From positions 248,001-312,000 of the forward strand of contig CAVWAP010000004.1 of NCBI GenBank assembly GCA_963753055.1: a DNA stretch of 64,000 nucleotides, read 5' to 3'. This DNA is from JAUWGC01 sp963753055 (lineage in GTDB: Bacteria; Bacteroidota; Bacteroidia; Bacteroidales; B18-G4). Positions 44,199-52,657 of this stretch are shown here, piece by piece. Both the position numbers and the translations under genes were made by a program. Positions within the stretch are counted from its first letter, which is position 1. Each line of letters begins with the position of its first letter. Below the pieces are notes generated by a model that did no database searches, had not been told where the DNA came from, and was given only the letters and a program-made list of their open reading frames with translations.

Positions 44199-46358
44199 TT
44201 AATCTTCCTGATGCGGTGTCACAAGCTCAATCAACTCCGGAAGATCCATCCCAATGTTTTTTAGATGAGAGATCTTTGGAACACCATTACTGGTCCATCC
44301 CCGGCGAAGATAAACGGCATCAATCAGCTTTTCATACTGATCTTCCCGGTAAGTCCTCATGGCCTGCAACTTTTCATTTGTAGATTTGCCTTCTGGCTCG
44401 AAGCCAACAAGCTCTTTCAATTGCTTATCATACCTATCTGCCCTGGATTCGTATTCTTCTATAGTCACCGGTCCGGCAGCCCTATAGGGTTGTGCATCGT
44501 ATTTCCTGACACCATAACCTCTTCTCAGGTTGAAGATGCGCTGGAAATTATAAACTCTTTCAGATTGCAGGATCATTTCTTTCTTGTCGAAGTCCTTTCC
44601 TGTTACCGCTTTGTAAATAGTTACATAATTATCAACGTGCTCTGGTACCTTGGCCGGCTCATCTGTCTCAGCATTGTTTTCAGGCTCAACATCATTCCAT
44701 GGGAGTTTGCAAAGGCCTACAAGGCCAAACCATGTTCTGAACATTGGGAAATAATGCAATGCTTCTGCCTTATCTTCAAAGGTTGGGATCTGGTTGTTAA
44801 CCATATCCATAAAGATCAACCAGGCTTCATCATGCTGAGGCCCCTTATTGGTAAGCGCGAAGCCACCTTGCTGTGCGAGCGATTCTTTAGATACATATTC
44901 TGAGTACTCCAGGCCTTTGTTTTCCATTCCGATATCTTGTAAAAAGTCAGGATCACCCCAGCCTTTTGCTGCAAACATCTCTTTCAGCTTCCTTACTCCC
45001 TTACCAACTTCTACACCGAATCCTTCTCCACGGGCAAGCTGATGCATTAGCTCCATGGCAGTATCAGCATTACCGAAGTTGAGCTTCATGCCACCTGTCC
45101 TTTCTTCGTTCAGAATGCCATTTTCAAAACACTCCATCACAAATGCCATGACAGTTCCCCAGGTAATGGTGCAGATGCCATAAGTATCACAATAGAAGTT
45201 GGCCTCAATGATATAATCAGGATTAAAGATTCCGCAATTTGAACCCAATCCACCGGCATTTTCATACTCAGGGCCATCAACAATAACTTTTTGTCCCTTG
45301 TAAGGGCCAGATCTTAATTCATATTCATCCACACCCTTGGCACAGGCCATGTTACAACCGATCCAGCATCCATCAGGAATACCCTGTGTGAATCTTGACT
45401 TCCATACCTCGGAATGTATGGCATCTGCCTTAGGACTGCTGCCAAACTTATAATTGTGGATTGGCAACAGATCATAATCATTCATGATATTTACCAGGTG
45501 AGCTGTTCCTTTAGTCCTCATTTCAGCCTGTGAATCATCAAGCTCACGCATCTCTTTGTTGAAGCGTTTGCCTCTTTCCATGATTGGTGCAAGATCAGCA
45601 ACATCGTTCAGGTTTCCTTTAACACCTGGGATCTTGGCAACGATTGCTTTAACATGCTTATGGCGAAAAACTGTGCCAATACCACCACGGCCTGCCTGTT
45701 TCAGCCTGACCAGCTTTCTCTTTGGATCATAGAAACTAAAATTTAACATCCCAATGAGTGAATGTTCTGCGGCAACACCTGTTGAAACAACAGCAATATT
45801 TCTTTTATCCTTGTCATCATCAGCATACATCTCAGTAAGGATCTCAGCTAAAAGATGACTGTCCATAGGTTCATGCGGAGCATCTATAATCTGCACTTTG
45901 TGATTGACCCCATCGATGAAAATGATTATGTCCTTTTTCGCTTTTCCCTGCAGTTCTAATGCGTCAAAACCTGAGAATTTCAGGAATGGGCCAAAAAATC
46001 CGCCTACATTGCTATCTATAACAGAGTTTGTCTGTGGCGAAATGGACACACAAATGGATTTCCCAGTACCGGAATACTGTGTAATTCCACCAATAGGGCC
46101 GGAGGATATGTTAATTTCATTTTCAGGATCATCCCATTTGGTGTCTGGAGTAGTGGCATCCCACAACATTTTTAATCCATAGCCTCGTCCACCAACAAAC
46201 TTTTCTTTCATCAGCTGGGGAACCTCTTTTTCTTTTATTTCATTATCAGAAACATTGATATAGAGGGTCTTATCAGTGTATCCCCGATATAAAGGTTTGA
46301 AATCATATGACCATTCCTTGAGAATTGTATGGCCTTTTTTCATTTCATCGATATTCAT
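44199..46358 (-). CDS. Tungsten-type aldehyde:ferredoxin oxidoreductase (AOR family)
   Basis: 719 residues, cytoplasmic. The N-terminal AOR block (LYINVSDNEIKEKEVPQLM, FVGGRGYGLKMLWD, SSGPIGGITQYSGTGKSI) binds the bis-pterin cofactor. The Fe-S ligands read C331-x3-C335-x3-C339, with a fourth at C550 (GLCKLPWND). Classical AORs have CxxCxxxC, so the first gap is one residue longer. Other blocks are VDGPEYENAGGLGSNCGIFN and AGRGGIGTVFRHKHVKAI. AOR-family enzymes oxidise aldehydes or related substrates with ferredoxin as electron acceptor; the substrate here is unknown. First gene of a four-gene minus-strand operon and divergent from thiF-thiS. Confidence 0.9.
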   Translation of the reverse strand: MNIDEMKKGHTILKEWSYDFKPLYRGYTDKTLYINVSDNEIKEKEVPQLMKEKFVGGRGYGLKMLWDATTPDTKWDDPENEINISSGPIGGITQYSGTGKSICVSISPQTNSVIDSNVGGFFGPFLKFSGFDALELQGKAKKDIIIFIDGVNHKVQIIDAPHEPMDSHLLAEILTEMYADDDKDKRNIAVVSTGVAAEHSLIGMLNFSFYDPKRKLVRLKQAGRGGIGTVFRHKHVKAIVAKIPGVKGNLNDVADLAPIMERGKRFNKEMRELDDSQAEMRTKGTAHLVNIMNDYDLLPIHNYKFGSSPKADAIHSEVWKSRFTQGIPDGCWIGCNMACAKGVDEYELRSGPYKGQKVIVDGPEYENAGGLGSNCGIFNPDYIIEANFYCDTYGICTITWGTVMAFVMECFENGILNEERTGGMKLNFGNADTAMELMHQLARGEGFGVEVGKGVRKLKEMFAAKGWGDPDFLQDIGMENKGLEYSEYVSKESLAQQGGFALTNKGPQHDEAWLIFMDMVNNQIPTFEDKAEALHYFPMFRTWFGLVGLCKLPWNDVEPENNAETDEPAKVPEHVDNYVTIYKAVTGKDFDKKEMILQSERVYNFQRIFNLRRGYGVRKYDAQPYRAAGPVTIEEYESRADRYDKQLKELVGFEPEGKSTNEKLQAMRTYREDQYEKLIDAVYLRRGWTSNGVPKISHLKNIGMDLPELIELVTPHQED

Positions 46359-46472
46359 AGCTCAAGTGTTTTATGTAACAATCATTATTGGCTAGCCAAA
46401 ATTAAAATTTTAGCATGTAGGAACTATTTAGATTCAGTATAAATTTTTAGCAGGCAATGCTAATACGGTTTG

Positions 46473-46480
46473 TATCTTTG
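46473..46480 (+). promoter_or_regulatory. Possible -7 element upstream of thiF
   Basis: TATCTTTG fits TAnnTTTG and lies 41 bases before the ATG at 46522. No clear -33 TTTG is present at the right distance. Confidence 0.35.
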
Positions 46481-46521
46481 TTGATAATCTTTGTACTTTT
46501 AAGTGTCTAAACAGGCAGATT

Positions 46522-47109
46522 ATGGACCATCACGAGATCAAACTCCGAATTAAGGATAAAACGGTTGGAATAGCAGGGTGTGGGGGATTGGGGTCTAACT
46601 GTGCGGTTGCACTGGTCCGCACAGGCATTAAGAACCTGGTTGTTGCAGATTTTGACGTGATTGATGAATCCAACCTTAACCGGCAGTATTACTTTTTAAA
46701 CCAGGTTGGCAGGAAGAAGGTGTTTGCCCTGCGAGATAACCTGCTTGCGATCAACCCTGACATCAATGTTGATGTTTATGATACGAAGCTGGATGAAGAT
46801 AACCTTATCAAGATCTTCGGACAATGCGACGTGATAGTGGAGGCATTTGATGAAGCAAGCCAGAAACAGATGATCATTGAGACTTTCTTAACGGAAATGC
46901 CTGATAAAATAATCATATCAGGTGTTGGACTGGCGGGGTTTGGAAATAACAATGCTTTACGGACATCAAGGTTTGGTAATCTATACATTTGTGGAGATAA
47001 TATCTCTGAAGTATCAGATGTGAACCCTCCACTGGCCCCACGTGTTGGTATTGTTGCAAATATGCAGGCTAACCAGGTGCTGGAACTATTGTTGAGAAGA
47101 GAGAATTAA
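46522..47109 (+). CDS. thiF: ThiS/MoaD-activating adenylyltransferase (short ThiF family)
   Basis: 195 residues. Rossmann start GIAGCGGLGSNCAVALVRTG (near residue 17) and DFDVIDESNLNRQYYF (near 43), the ATP-binding signature of ThiF/MoeB/E1 enzymes. It adenylates the C-terminal Gly-Gly of a sulfur carrier. The protein belongs to the short ThiF form of about 200 residues, without the CxxC zinc pairs of MoeB. It is followed 26 bases later by a ThiS-like carrier and is divergent from AOR. The pair could serve thiamine synthesis or supply sulfur for the AOR dithiolene cofactor; the neighbourhood favours the second. Confidence 0.85.
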   Translation: MDHHEIKLRIKDKTVGIAGCGGLGSNCAVALVRTGIKNLVVADFDVIDESNLNRQYYFLNQVGRKKVFALRDNLLAINPDINVDVYDTKLDEDNLIKIFGQCDVIVEAFDEASQKQMIIETFLTEMPDKIIISGVGLAGFGNNNALRTSRFGNLYICGDNISEVSDVNPPLAPRVGIVANMQANQVLELLLRREN

Positions 47110-47135
47110 GAACTGAAAAGCGAGAACTGAAAACA

Positions 47136-47339
47136 ATGAAGATTAAACTGAATAACAGGGAAGAGTTATTTGAAAGGGATCAGATGAGTATTGAGGAGCT
47201 GATCCACGAAAAGAATTTTACATTCAAGCTATTGGTGACTAAGATCAACGGTAAGCTGGTCAAGAAAGATGAAAGGGATTCAGCAATAGTAAACGATGGA
47301 GATGAAGTTACCATTCTGCATATGATCAGCGGGGGCTGA
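47136..47339 (+). CDS. thiS: ThiS/MoaD-like sulfur carrier protein
   Basis: 67 residues, ubiquitin-like beta-grasp, ending in GDEVTILHMISGG with the C-terminal Gly-Gly that is adenylated and thiocarboxylated. The start MKIKLNNREELFE is typical of ThiS. ThiS donates sulfur to the thiamine thiazole ring and MoaD to molybdopterin; sequence alone does not separate them at this length. No thiG, thiH or moaE lies nearby. Its end overlaps the convergent folC end by 14 bases. Confidence 0.85.
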   Translation: MKIKLNNREELFERDQMSIEELIHEKNFTFKLLVTKINGKLVKKDERDSAIVNDGDEVTILHMISGG

Positions 47340-48582
47340 CCAAAGAGAGTACCTCGGCAACAACAAAAGTACTTCCTCCGACAAATACGATGTCATCCTT
47401 GCCGGCAGCATCCCTGGCGGCTTCAAAAGCAATGCTTACGCTTTCGTATGTGCTTCCTGATAATCCTGCTATTTCCGCTGCTTTCCATAATTCATCTTTA
47501 TCAAGCCCCCTGGGAATATCCGGCTGGCATAAATAATATTCAGCATCTGAAGGGAGTAGAGATAATATTTTTTCAAGTTCTTTGTCATTTACAGATCCAA
47601 AAACAAAATGCAAATGCTTGTAATCCATTTCTGATAGTTGTTGAACAGTTAGTCCGAGCCCGTCAAGATTATGCCCAACATCGCAAATAATGCTGGGATC
47701 TTCTGATAAGACCTGCCACCTGCCCATCAGTCCCGTATTGTCGTTAACGTTTTTAACTCCGTCGCGTATGTTTTCAATACTTATTGCATTGCCTCCTGAT
47801 TGGTTAAACACATTAATTGCCCCAATGGCAGTAATTATGTTTTTTATCTGGTACTTACCCTGAGAAAATCCTGCCAGTTCTTCAATTAGTTCATCAGCAA
47901 ATAGCACATTATCAATTGCAAATCCTACCCTCGTGCCAACTACCTCAGCTTTTGCATTAAAAACCTCTTTTATTTCATCCTGCTTTTCACCAATAATAAC
48001 AGGAACTCCTTTTTTTATTATTCCTGCCTTTTCCCTCGCAATTTCTTTAAGTGTATTGCCGAGGAACTGCATATGATCAAATCCAATATTGGTAATAACA
48101 GAAATTTCAGGAGTTATCACATTGGTTGAATCCAGCCTGCCACCCATTCCAACTTCAATAATTGCAATATCTACTTCCTCCTCCGCGAAATAGTCAAATG
48201 CCATTCCGGCAGTCATTTCAAAGAATGAAGGCTTGATGTTTTCAAATTCTGACTTATGATTGCTTACAAATTCGATAACGAACTCCTTTGGAATCATTTT
48301 CCCGTTGATCCGGATTCTTTCCCTGAAATCCACAAGGTGTGGGGAGGTATGTAAGCCGGTTTTTAATCCGTATTCCTGCATGATGGAGGCCAGGAAATGG
48401 GCTGTCGATCCCTTGCCGTTTGTTCCTGCAACATGAATTGATTTGAACTTATCCTGAGGGTTTCCCAGTAGATTGCATAGAGCTATGGTATTATCCAGGT
48501 TGGCTTTATATGCTGCCTTTCCAATGCGCTGATACATGGGGAGCTGGCTGAAAAGATAATCAAGGGTCTGCTCGTAATTCAC
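47326..48582 (-). CDS. folC: Folylpolyglutamate synthase/dihydrofolate synthase
   Basis: 418 residues, Mur-ligase-like. P-loop VAGTNGKGSTAHFLAS (near 52), metal/substrate block EVGMGGRLDSTNVI (near 142), GFDHMQFLGNTL, and the C-terminal CDVGHNLDGL. It adds glutamate to dihydropteroate and to reduced folates. It is the last gene of the exbB-exbD-tonB-folC run on the minus strand, separated from tonB by a repeat-filled gap. Confidence 0.95.
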   Translation of the reverse strand: MNYEQTLDYLFSQLPMYQRIGKAAYKANLDNTIALCNLLGNPQDKFKSIHVAGTNGKGSTAHFLASIMQEYGLKTGLHTSPHLVDFRERIRINGKMIPKEFVIEFVSNHKSEFENIKPSFFEMTAGMAFDYFAEEEVDIAIIEVGMGGRLDSTNVITPEISVITNIGFDHMQFLGNTLKEIAREKAGIIKKGVPVIIGEKQDEIKEVFNAKAEVVGTRVGFAIDNVLFADELIEELAGFSQGKYQIKNIITAIGAINVFNQSGGNAISIENIRDGVKNVNDNTGLMGRWQVLSEDPSIICDVGHNLDGLGLTVQQLSEMDYKHLHFVFGSVNDKELEKILSLLPSDAEYYLCQPDIPRGLDKDELWKAAEIAGLSGSTYESVSIAFEAARDAAGKDDIVFVGGSTFVVAEVLSLVSPR

Positions 48583-48602
48583 ATTGCAAAGATAGTTATT
48601 GA

Positions 48603-48690
48603 GTGATTAAGTGATTAAGTGATTGAGTATATTCTCTAACTACTAACTACTAACTACTCAATACTTATTACTTGTTACTTAATACTTAAT
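48603..48690. repeat. Two short tandem repeats: GTGATTAA (8-mer) and TAACTAC (7-mer)
   Basis: About three copies of GTGATTAA (48603-48625) are followed by three to four TAACTAC units (48636-48658) and then degenerate TACTTA-type units up to the tonB stop. The region is A/T-rich and non-coding, between tonB and folC. Confidence 0.7.
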
Positions 48691-48691
48691 A

Positions 48692-49509
48692 CTAATTTAT
48701 CCTAATAAAATTATAAGTAATCGTCCCCTTCTGAATTTCCGGGGCGTTTTGATCTTGCTCGAAGGTAGATTTCAAGGCTGCTGCGATGGCTTGATTCTGG
48801 AGCTTGGTATCTGCAATATTCGTTCCCTGGGTTATTGTGGCGCTAATCACCTTACCGTTTCTGTTTACTTTGATCTCCACCTTGATCTTTCCTTGTTCTT
48901 CGGAACTGTATGATGGCTTGTGAAGATATTTTGCACCACGGCCACCCAGGTCGAAGCCTATACCATTACCGGCACCACCCTGTCCGTCATATGTTTTTAC
49001 ACCCGGATCACCATCAGGTTTTCCCTGGTCACCTGGCTGTCCTGTAATACCTTCATCAGAACCTTTATTTTCAGTAGATTTTCCTTTATACATTGCCCTG
49101 GGATTAACCCTTTGAGGCTCCGGCTCCGGCTCTTCTACTATTTCCTCAATCTGTTCTTCTTCAATCGGTGTTTCTTCAATAATCTCTTCTTTCTCTTCTC
49201 TCTTCTCTCTTTCTCTTCTTGAATTGAAGGGGCTTCTTCAACATCCTGGGTAATGATTTCCTCTTCCTGGACTTCTTCTTCCGGTGGCGGTGGGGGAGGA
49301 GCTTGTGTTTCCTGGATCCTCTCAGCCGGTTCTTCTTCCTGGACATAGCCCATGCCTTCATCACTATTGCCCAGGTTTACTTCAACACCTTCTTCGCCAG
49401 GCAAAGGAAGAGGGGTGGAGAGCCCGAACAAGATCAGGGCAAGAACGAGCAGCAAGTGGAACATGATGGTTCCAATGACACCCTTGACTCTATTTTTTTT
49501 ATCCCTCAT
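48692..49509 (-). pseudogene. tonB: TonB energy transducer, frameshifted in a GA-rich tract
   Basis: N-terminal half: a cytoplasmic start and membrane anchor (GVIGTIMFHLLLVLALILFG), then a Pro/Glu-rich linker (ETQAPPPPPPEEEVQ). After QEEK the frame runs into basic codons and stops at 49138. In another frame the linker continues (EIIEETPIEEEQIEE, EEPEPEPQRVNPRAM) into a complete TonB C-terminal domain (KIKVEIKVNRNGKVISATI, GTITYNFIRIN) ending at 48692. The break is in the purine tract at 49181-49220; removing two bases (one GA unit) or adding one restores the frame. It is 1 base behind exbD. Either a slipped repeat, a possible phase switch, or an error. Confidence 0.85.
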
Positions 49510-49510
49510 A

Positions 49511-49924
49511 TCACCTTTTTGGCTTCGTAGCCAGGATAACCTTATGCTTGGAATTATACTTTTTGTTAATGGTATTTACAGCATCAATCACATTGACAAC
49601 ATACTGAACAGGTACATTCTTATCTGATTTAAGTACTACTGAGCCATCAAGCAGGCCAACAAGAGCCTGGTCCAGGATATTTTGAAGTTGTAACTCACTC
49701 ACCCTGTGTTCTCCAACATAGTATTGATAGCTATCGTTGATGTAAACAGTTATAGTCTGCTTGGCCATTGTTTTGCTGCTGCTTTGAGGCAACAGGAGTT
49801 TTATTGCATTAGGAGCAACCAGTGTGGATGTCAGCATGAAGAATATCAGCAGAAGGAATACCAGGTCAGACATTGATGCCATGCTGAACTCTGCTCTTCT
49901 TTTATTTCTTGTTTGGATAGCCAT
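49511..49924 (-). CDS. exbD: Biopolymer transport protein ExbD
   Basis: 137 residues. Short basic cytoplasmic start (MAIQTRNKRRAEFSMASMSD), one membrane helix with the key Asp at its entrance (SDLVFLLLIFFMLTSTL), then a periplasmic domain (TITVYINDSYQYYVGEHRV, LKSDKNVPVQYVVNVIDAV). Partner of ExbB and TonB in using the proton gradient to drive outer-membrane receptors such as the two in this window. Lies between exbB and tonB, 24 and 1 bases from them. Confidence 0.93.
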   Translation of the reverse strand: MAIQTRNKRRAEFSMASMSDLVFLLLIFFMLTSTLVAPNAIKLLLPQSSSKTMAKQTITVYINDSYQYYVGEHRVSELQLQNILDQALVGLLDGSVVLKSDKNVPVQYVVNVIDAVNTINKKYNSKHKVILATKPKR

Positions 49925-49948
49925 GTGTTAATGATTTAATTTAAACAA

Positions 49949-50638
49949 TCAGGCTGCAGGTTCATTCAGCAAGTCCATGAATTCAGTCGTTCTGGCTTCC
50001 AGCAGGTATACCAGCTTTTCTACCCTGGCAACCAGGATGTTATAGCAGACATAGGCCAGGATGCCTACTATCAGGCCGCCTACTGTGGTGATCATGGCCT
50101 GGTAGATCCCGGTTGACAACAATGCGATATCAATATTATTTCCTGCCATCGACATATCATAAAAAGCAATGATCATGCCAATGACGGTTCCCAGGAATCC
50201 AAGCATCGGCGCTGCTCCTGCAATGGTTGCCAGCCCGGCAACATTCTTTTCCAGCCGTGATACCTCCAGTTTTCCCACATTTTCAATGGCTGCGTTAATA
50301 TCGTTCAGAGGCCTGCCAATTCGCATTAAACCTTTTTCTATCATCCTTGCTATCGGACTATTGTTGTTTTTGCAAAGTGCCTGCGCTGAGTCCACCCTTT
50401 CATTTATTATGAAGTCTCGGATGTTATTCATGAAGTGCTTGTCTTCCTTAGATGCACGGTTAATGGTTAAAAACCGCTCAATAAAAATGTAGATGGCGAT
50501 GATCGAAAACAAGCCCAGGATGGCCATGATCCACCCACCCTTCAGTACGAGCTCATAAATAGAAATGGTGATTTCAGTTGGTTCCTCCCCCACCTGCGCG
50601 GCAGCTTCTGTAATTTGCAATAAGATTCCTGTTCCCAT
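49949..50638 (-). CDS. exbB: Biopolymer transport protein ExbB (MotA/TolQ/ExbB family)
   Basis: 229 residues. Three membrane helices: GGWIMAILGLFSIIAIYIFIERF (near 32-55), GLATIAGAAPMLGFLGTVIGMIIAF (near 135-160) and ITTVGGLIVGILAYVCYNIL (near 182-203). The APMLGFLGTVIGM block is the family signature. It forms the proton channel with ExbD. First gene of the exbB-exbD-tonB-folC run. Confidence 0.92.
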   Translation of the reverse strand: MGTGILLQITEAAAQVGEEPTEITISIYELVLKGGWIMAILGLFSIIAIYIFIERFLTINRASKEDKHFMNNIRDFIINERVDSAQALCKNNNSPIARMIEKGLMRIGRPLNDINAAIENVGKLEVSRLEKNVAGLATIAGAAPMLGFLGTVIGMIIAFYDMSMAGNNIDIALLSTGIYQAMITTVGGLIVGILAYVCYNILVARVEKLVYLLEARTTEFMDLLNEPAA

Positions 50639-50866
50639 GTGTTCTTTAATTTGGCTTAAAAGTATAGAGATCTTGATGTTAAAGGCGTCAGCCTGTTCCT
50701 AAATTTTTAACAGTATCATGTTAATATAAACTATGATTATGGTAATTTATTATGTTTTAAGGCGATGACCTGCTTTCAGACTGTTTGACTACTGGTTTCA
50801 ATCAGGAAAAAGAATGATATTTGTCATGTTTGGTAATTGTGCACTCACCTGAAAAGAAATGTTTTA

Positions 50867-50874
50867 TACATTTG
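50867..50874 (+). promoter_or_regulatory. Possible -7 element upstream of nhaD
   Basis: TACATTTG fits TAnnTTTG and lies 34 bases before the nhaD ATG; no clear -33 TTTG at the usual distance. Confidence 0.4.
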
Positions 50875-50908
50875 CAGCCATCTTTAAAAAACTTAAAACG
50901 CAATAGCT

Positions 50909-52657
50909 ATGTTTTATTTAATGATTGCCATTTTTATCCTGGGTTATACACTGATAGCCCTTGAGCATCCGATAAAAATCAATAAATCAGCTACAGCCCT
51001 GAAGCTTGGTGTTATTCTTTGGGTCTGTATCATTATCGCAGGAGAGGCACTCCTTGTGGATAGTACTGCTTTCAAGCATTACCTGGAGGGGGAGGCCGGA
51101 GGCTCATTCGTCAAATGGCTGGTCCACCACGAGCTATTGCAGCACCTGGGTGAGATTTCTGAAATCCTGTTTTTCCTTCTTGGGGCCATGACCATCGTGG
51201 AGATGGTTGATAGCTTCCATGGATTCCGCCTCATAACCGATAAGATTAAAACAACAAAAAGAGCCAAGCTGCTCTGGATCCTCAGTATCCTAACCTTTTT
51301 TATGTCAGCTACCCTGGATAACCTGACCACATCAATTGTAATGGTTGCCCTTCTCAGGAAGCTGATTGATGATAAAAAAGACCGTTGGTTCTATGCCGGG
51401 ATGGTTATTATTGCGGCTAATGCCGGTGGGGCGTGGTCACCAATCGGTGATGTCACCACTATCATGCTTTGGATCGCCGGCAAGGTAACAACTGGTAATA
51501 TCATTGCCATGACAATCTTACCAAGCCTTGTTTCCATGATCGTCCCTTTGATCATATTGTCTTTTACTATGAAAGGTACTGTGAAGAGGCCTGAAATGCT
51601 TGTTGACCAAACGAAGTTCGTAATTCCAAAGTCCCAGAGCAATGCCATATTCTTTATTGGTGTATTGGGACTTTTATTTGTTCCGGTTTTCAAGAGTGTT
51701 ACACACTTGCCGCCATACCTGGGAATGCTTTTCAGTTTAGGAGTCCTTTGGACAGTTACAGAGATTTTGAATGCCAGAAGAGCTACAATGGGAGAAGGTG
51801 AGCAGAGACAGTTAACCATCGTAGGAGTACTTCAAAAAGTGGATGTCCCAAGCGTACTCTTTTTCCTTGGAATACTCCTTGCGGTATCTGCTCTTGCCAC
51901 GGCCGGCCATCTGATGCTTCTGGCTGATGTGCTTAGGGTTAGCATAGGCAATCTCTATGTAATCAATATTATTATTGGAATACTGTCAGCTATTGTAGAT
52001 AACGTACCTCTCGTTGCCGGTGCCATGGGAATGTATAACTTCCTTCCTGACCACTATTTTTGGGAGTTCCTTGCATACTGTGCAGGTACCGGTGGAAGTA
52101 TACTGATTATCGGATCTGCCGCAGGTGTCGCTGTCATGGGAATGGAGAAGATCGACTTTATCTGGTACCTGAAAAAGCTCAGCTTGCTTGCACTGGTTGG
52201 GTATCTTGCAGGTGCAGGAACCTACATCCTACAGGAAGAATCAGGGATCTTTCATCATAAAGGTGATAAAATTGAACATGTGGTCAATATCCAAAATGAG
52301 ACGGAGGTCATTCACTTCCTGACACATAATGAGTTCTTCTTTGCAACAGGTGAAGATACAGATCATGGACTACATGCTAATGGTCAATACCTGTATTTCA
52401 TCAAGTTTGACGATGAAAAACACAATGAGATATACATGGGATACCAGATTAAAACAATTGAGCAAGGCAACGAATCATGGGAAGGTCAGCTGATCCGGGA
52501 TAAGGTAGTCTTCAGCAAGGAAGGGAAACAGCAGCTACGCGTTGATGTGGTTGGTAAGACCTTCATGCTTAATCATGATGGTGACCTGGTTGAAATGATG
52601 AAAGGCAAGGAGGGTGCAGAAATGAGTAAGACCTGGAAAAGGATGGTTGAGGAATAA
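50909..52657 (+). CDS. nhaD: Na+/H+ antiporter NhaD with C-terminal soluble extension
   Basis: 582 residues. Residues 1-450 are the NhaD-type ion transporter with about twelve helices (MFYLMIAIFILGYTLIALEHP, FFMSATLDNLTTSIVMVALL, AANAGGAWSPIGDVTTIMLW, SAIVDNVPLVAGAMGM). It exchanges sodium for protons across the inner membrane. The last 130 residues (from GIFHHKGDKIEHV) are soluble, His/Asp/Glu-rich and not part of typical NhaD proteins of 440-480 residues. The extension may sense ions or bind a metal (FATGEDTDHGLHANG). Its stop codon abuts the anmK stop. Confidence 0.88.
   Translation: MFYLMIAIFILGYTLIALEHPIKINKSATALKLGVILWVCIIIAGEALLVDSTAFKHYLEGEAGGSFVKWLVHHELLQHLGEISEILFFLLGAMTIVEMVDSFHGFRLITDKIKTTKRAKLLWILSILTFFMSATLDNLTTSIVMVALLRKLIDDKKDRWFYAGMVIIAANAGGAWSPIGDVTTIMLWIAGKVTTGNIIAMTILPSLVSMIVPLIILSFTMKGTVKRPEMLVDQTKFVIPKSQSNAIFFIGVLGLLFVPVFKSVTHLPPYLGMLFSLGVLWTVTEILNARRATMGEGEQRQLTIVGVLQKVDVPSVLFFLGILLAVSALATAGHLMLLADVLRVSIGNLYVINIIIGILSAIVDNVPLVAGAMGMYNFLPDHYFWEFLAYCAGTGGSILIIGSAAGVAVMGMEKIDFIWYLKKLSLLALVGYLAGAGTYILQEESGIFHHKGDKIEHVVNIQNETEVIHFLTHNEFFFATGEDTDHGLHANGQYLYFIKFDDEKHNEIYMGYQIKTIEQGNESWEGQLIRDKVVFSKEGKQQLRVDVVGKTFMLNHDGDLVEMMKGKEGAEMSKTWKRMVEE

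Noticed and set aside
44265..44903. A 212-codon plus-strand open frame opposite AOR
   Set aside because: Antisense to conserved AOR codons and without a family pattern; AOR is the real gene.
48603..48690. CRISPR array
   Set aside because: Units of 7-8 bp with no unique spacers of constant length; these are simple tandem repeats.
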